A stretch of DNA of 16,197 bases from an uncultured Lachnospiraceae bacterium (GTDB lineage Bacteria; Bacillota_A; Clostridia; Lachnospirales; Lachnospiraceae). The stretch lies in contig USDU01000032.1 in NCBI GenBank assembly GCA_900553635.1, forward strand, positions 1-16,197, read 5' to 3'. Positions 13,585-16,197 of the stretch are shown one piece after another (position 1 is the first letter of the stretch; each line of letters starts with the position of its first letter). Both the position numbers and the translations under genes were made by a program. The notes beneath the pieces are model-generated. The model did not search any database and was not told where the DNA came from. It saw nothing but the letters and a program-made list of their open reading frames with translations.

Positions 13585-14853
13585 ATGAAAAAAGAACCGT
13601 TTGTAACACTGGAGCAGTTACAGGAGATTACAAAAACCTATCCGACCCCGTTTCATCTCTATGACGAGAAGGGGATCCGTGAGAATGCAAAGGCTTTAAA
13701 GGAAGCATTTTCCTGGAATAAGGGCTATAAAGAATATTTCGCGGTAAAGGCTACGCCGAATCCGTTTCTGATTAACATTTTACGGGAGTACGGCTGCGGC
13801 TGCGACTGTTCATCCATGACAGAGCTGATGTTGTCCCATGAGATTGGCGTCAAGGGCGATGATATCATGTTCTCTTCCAATGACACTCCGGCTGAGGAGT
13901 TCGCTTACGCGGCAAAAATCGGCGCCATCATTAACCTGGATGACTATACCCACATTGATTTCCTGGAGAAGACTCTGGGCTATATCCCGGAGACCATCAG
14001 CTGCCGGTTCAATCCGGGCGGAATCTTCCAGATCAGCAACGACATTATGGACAATCCCGGCGACGCCAAGTACGGCATGACAGAGGAGCAGTTATTCGAT
14101 GCTTACCGGGTACTGCAGCAGAAGGGCGCGAAGCATTTCGGTATCCATGCGTTCCTGGCGAGCAACACCGTTACCAATGACTACTATCCGATGCTGGCCA
14201 AGGTGCTCTTTGAGCTGGCAGTCCGCCTGAAGAAGGAGACCGGCGCGGACATCCGCTTCATCAACCTGTCCGGCGGCGTGGGTATTCCCTACCGTCCCGA
14301 TCAGGAGCCCAACGACATCCGCGTTATCGGCGAGGGCGTCCGCAAGGTATATGAAGAGGTCATGGTTCCCGCGGGCATGGGCGACGTGGCGATCTACACA
14401 GAGCTTGGCCGTTTCATGATGGGGCCCTACGGCTGCCTGGTGACAAAAGCCATCCACGAGAAGCACACTTATAAAGAGTACATTGGCGTAGACGCCTGCG
14501 CGGTAAATCTGATGCGCCCGGCCATGTACGGCGCTTACCATCACATTACCGTGATGGGCAAGGAAAATGAGCCCTGCGACCATATCTACGATGTGACTGG
14601 TTCCCTTTGTGAGAACAACGATAAGTTTGCCATCGACCGTCCGCTTCCGAAGATTGATATGGGCGATTATCTGGTTATCCATGATACCGGAGCGCACGGC
14701 TTCGCCATGGGCTACAATTACAACGGCAAGCTGAAATCCGCCGAGATTCTCTTAAAAGAGGATGGAAGCGCCCAGCTTATCCGCCGCGCGGAGACGCCGA
14801 AGGATTATTTCGCCACCTTCGACTGCTTCGACATCATCAAAAATCTGGTATAA
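13585..14853 (+). CDS. lysA: Diaminopimelate decarboxylase
   Basis: A PLP-dependent, fold-III decarboxylase producing L-lysine from meso-diaminopimelate in the cytoplasm (family knowledge). 422 residues. Hallmarks: YFAVKATPNP with Schiff-base Lys55; HFGIHAF with His188, expected to stack on PLP; SGGVGIPYRPD (229-239) phosphate-binding glycine loop; YTELGRFMMGP (271-281); GSLCENNDKF (339-348) with the conserved Cys342-Glu343 contributed across the dimer; and HGFAMGYNYNG (371-381). The divergent sequence leaves the related carboxynorspermidine decarboxylase as a less likely alternative; no spermidine gene is nearby. The start has GAGGA (13571-13575) 9 bases upstream. It is a single-gene unit between its own promoter and terminator. 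Diaminopimelate is also the precursor of dipicolinate and peptidoglycan, so this enzyme competes for a pool used in sporulation. Confidence 0.9.
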   Translation: MKKEPFVTLEQLQEITKTYPTPFHLYDEKGIRENAKALKEAFSWNKGYKEYFAVKATPNPFLINILREYGCGCDCSSMTELMLSHEIGVKGDDIMFSSNDTPAEEFAYAAKIGAIINLDDYTHIDFLEKTLGYIPETISCRFNPGGIFQISNDIMDNPGDAKYGMTEEQLFDAYRVLQQKGAKHFGIHAFLASNTVTNDYYPMLAKVLFELAVRLKKETGADIRFINLSGGVGIPYRPDQEPNDIRVIGEGVRKVYEEVMVPAGMGDVAIYTELGRFMMGPYGCLVTKAIHEKHTYKEYIGVDACAVNLMRPAMYGAYHHITVMGKENEPCDHIYDVTGSLCENNDKFAIDRPLPKIDMGDYLVIHDTGAHGFAMGYNYNGKLKSAEILLKEDGSAQLIRRAETPKDYFATFDCFDIIKNLV

Positions 14854-14866
14854 ATACAAAGCTTTT

Positions 14867-14900
14867 AAGGACAGGCCTTTCAAAAGGGCCTGTCCTTTTT
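14867..14900 (+). terminator. Intrinsic terminator after lysA
   Basis: An 11-bp stem AAGGACAGGCC (14867-14877) / GGCCTGTCCTT (14887-14897) with a 9-base loop, ending in TTTTT (14896-14900). A strong plus-strand terminator isolating lysA from the CotH-family gene. Confidence 0.93.
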
Positions 14901-14966
14901 GCTCTACAGGAAACACCGTGTTACGTTAAAAATAACGGACAGATAGCTGGGATTGTGTATTGGGTT

Positions 14967-14995
14967 TTGACTGAAAATCTGTAATAATATATAGT
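14967..14995 (+). promoter_or_regulatory. Sigma-A-type promoter of the CotH-family gene
   Basis: TTGACT (14967-14972, 5 of 6), 17 bases, TATAGT (14990-14995, 5 of 6). The predicted start is near 15002. A small palindrome, CGTTA-AAAA-TAACG (14924-14937), lies 30 bases upstream of the -35 and could be a regulator site, though it may be chance. Vegetative-type boxes suggest expression outside sporulation. Confidence 0.65.
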
Positions 14996-15042
14996 TAGCA
15001 TAGAATAACCTGCTGAAAATGAAGCTGCAGATGGAGAATACG

Positions 15043-16197
15043 ATGGAGATAAAGACAGGAAAATGGAAGCGCTCACCCTACCGGCTGCTTCGCTATGGAG
15101 CGCTGGTGCTGGGCGCGATTCTGTTAATGTGCGTCTACAAACATATTTATACGGAATACAAGGACAGAGATGTCCAGATCCTGGCTTCTTGCGTGGAGGC
15201 TGGACGGGAATTGAAGCCGGATGTGTTCCACATCGGCAATCGGGATGTAAAAAGCTGCGTCTGGTATGCGGGAAGCGAAGAGCGGCTGCGGGAGAAAAAG
15301 CTGTGCGGTTATACGCCGACGGCGGAGGATGTGGAGCAGTTTATCCGGGTGGAGGTGACGCTGAAGGATGGCAGCGTCTATGAGGATTCCAGGTATTTCA
15401 GTGTGCTTCCTGTTCTGTCCCTGAATAGTGATACGGCTTATGAAGAGGTGGAAAAGGAGACAGACACAGCGGTGGAAGTGAGTCTGGAAGGCCCGGGTTA
15501 TTCCCCGGAAGAGCTTTACCAGGGAACCGGAACCATTCACCTGCGGGGAAACAGTACGGCAGAGCTGCCGAAGAGACCCTTCAAGCTTCATCTGGATGAA
15601 AAAAGCGGACTGTTGGGAATGGGAGAAAAGCGCCACTGGGTACTTTTGGCCAATGCCATTGATTCCACGCTGCTGCGGGATCAGCTGGCCTATGGCCTGT
15701 CTGCCGATCTGGGAGCGGAGTACTTCATGGATTCCCGGCAGGTGACCCTGATTTACAATGGGGAATATTATGGAGTCTATCAGCTCTGTGAACAGATTCG
15801 TGTGGGGAAGAATCGGATCGATATCTATAACTGGAGAGAACTGGCGGAACAGATCGCAAAGGGAATCGCAAAGGATCTGAATATTGCGGGGCAGGACGCG
15901 GCGGCTTATCGGGAGGGATTCCGAAATGTCCTGCAGGAGGAGCTGGAGCGGGATATGTCCTGGATTGATACGGGCGTGTTTGAGTCAGCCGGTCTGGCGG
16001 ACTGGAACGCGGCGAACGGCACGGATTATCCCACCCGATTTACCGTCACAGACTATCTGGACGGAGAAAAAATTCCTGAGCCCACAGGCGGCGTGCTTCT
16101 GGAGCTGGATTCCAGAAACCGCCACAGTACGCTTACGACGGCCTACCATGAGCCTATTGGATTTGCAGATCCGGAGAATGGGGAGACCAGTAAAACC
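15043..16197 (+). CDS. Membrane-anchored CotH-kinase family protein with Ig-like N-terminal region (3' end outside window)
   Basis: 385 codons are visible and the frame is open to the window end. Order: a short basic N-terminus (KTGKWKR); one hydrophobic segment (about 19-32), which would act as an uncleaved anchor; an Ig-like region (about 45-122) recognisable by YTPTAEDVEQFIRVEVTL (90-107); then the start of a CotH domain. CotH features are TIHLRGNSTAELPKRPFKLH (164-183), LLGMGEKRHWVLLANAIDSTLLR and VTLIYNGEYYGVYQLCEQIR. CotH proteins of Bacillus and eukaryotic relatives are atypical kinases that phosphorylate coat or secreted proteins (established). The rest of the catalytic domain lies outside. 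Three in-frame ATGs exist (15019, 15031, 15043); 15043 is preferred because GGAG (15033-15036) sits 6 bases upstream. The extracytoplasmic topology and Ig-like module suggest a cell-surface role rather than a coat role (inference). Confidence 0.85.
   Translation, partial: MEIKTGKWKRSPYRLLRYGALVLGAILLMCVYKHIYTEYKDRDVQILASCVEAGRELKPDVFHIGNRDVKSCVWYAGSEERLREKKLCGYTPTAEDVEQFIRVEVTLKDGSVYEDSRYFSVLPVLSLNSDTAYEEVEKETDTAVEVSLEGPGYSPEELYQGTGTIHLRGNSTAELPKRPFKLHLDEKSGLLGMGEKRHWVLLANAIDSTLLRDQLAYGLSADLGAEYFMDSRQVTLIYNGEYYGVYQLCEQIRVGKNRIDIYNWRELAEQIAKGIAKDLNIAGQDAAAYREGFRNVLQEELERDMSWIDTGVFESAGLADWNAANGTDYPTRFTVTDYLDGEKIPEPTGGVLLELDSRNRHSTLTTAYHEPIGFADPENGETSKT

Noticed and set aside
15063..15383. Open frame beginning at ATG 15063
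   Set aside because: It is out of frame with the CotH-family gene, which runs open from 15043 to the window end with matching family motifs; the 15063 frame is a shadow.
1..16197. Mobile elements, CRISPR arrays, tRNA or rRNA genes
   Set aside because: I looked for transposase or integrase motifs, regularly spaced repeats, terminal inverted repeats and cloverleaf-type sequences and saw none.

Overview
The window looks like chromosomal DNA from an anaerobic, endospore-forming Clostridia lineage, most likely Lachnospiraceae (inference). The reasons are a cotJABC spore-coat operon, a CotH-family protein, very strong AAGGAGG-type ribosome binding sites, consensus sigma-A promoters, a DUF6020-type membrane protein and a giant tandem 2-hydroxyacyl-CoA dehydratase activase-like protein. 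Base composition is moderate and even. I see no transposase, integrase, phage gene, CRISPR array, tRNA or rRNA.

Layout: (1) 1-2841, plus strand: the 3' end of hisF (histidine synthesis), then ung (uracil-DNA glycosylase) with its own candidate promoter, overlapping a large polytopic membrane protein. (2) 2842-2978: two back-to-back hairpin terminators separating convergent genes. (3) 2979-7244, minus strand: one 1421-codon gene encoding two complete BadF/BcrA-type ATPase domains, a four-cysteine linker, a DUF2229 region and a cysteine-rich C-terminal part. It is transcribed alone, with a good promoter and an unusual hairpin between its Shine-Dalgarno sequence and its start codon. (4) 7466-10659, plus strand: a tiny LysM protein; a rhomboid-like membrane protein with a C-terminal zinc-ribbon-like tail, preceded by a perfect-consensus promoter and a long nested hairpin; a formate/nitrite-family channel; and an aldose 1-epimerase, closed by a terminator. 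(5) 10731-12128, plus strand: a MarR regulator overlapping a DegV fatty-acid-binding protein, with a tandem palindrome over the promoter that suggests autoregulation. (6) 12188-13420, minus strand: cotJC, cotJB and cotJA, with a candidate mother-cell sigma (SigK/SigE-like) promoter. (7) 13585-14900, plus strand: lysA (diaminopimelate decarboxylase), divergent from cotJ. (8) 15043 to the window end: the first 385 codons of a membrane-anchored CotH-family protein with an Ig-like N-terminal region.

Most genes are core metabolism or sporulation genes in short, independently terminated units. The parts most worth a second look are the giant ATPase fusion and its structured translation start, the rhomboid-like gene (protease motif apparently missing, zinc-ribbon tail, hairpin leader), the MarR operator array, and the CotH protein. 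I did not find a clear multi-gene system that is obviously new.
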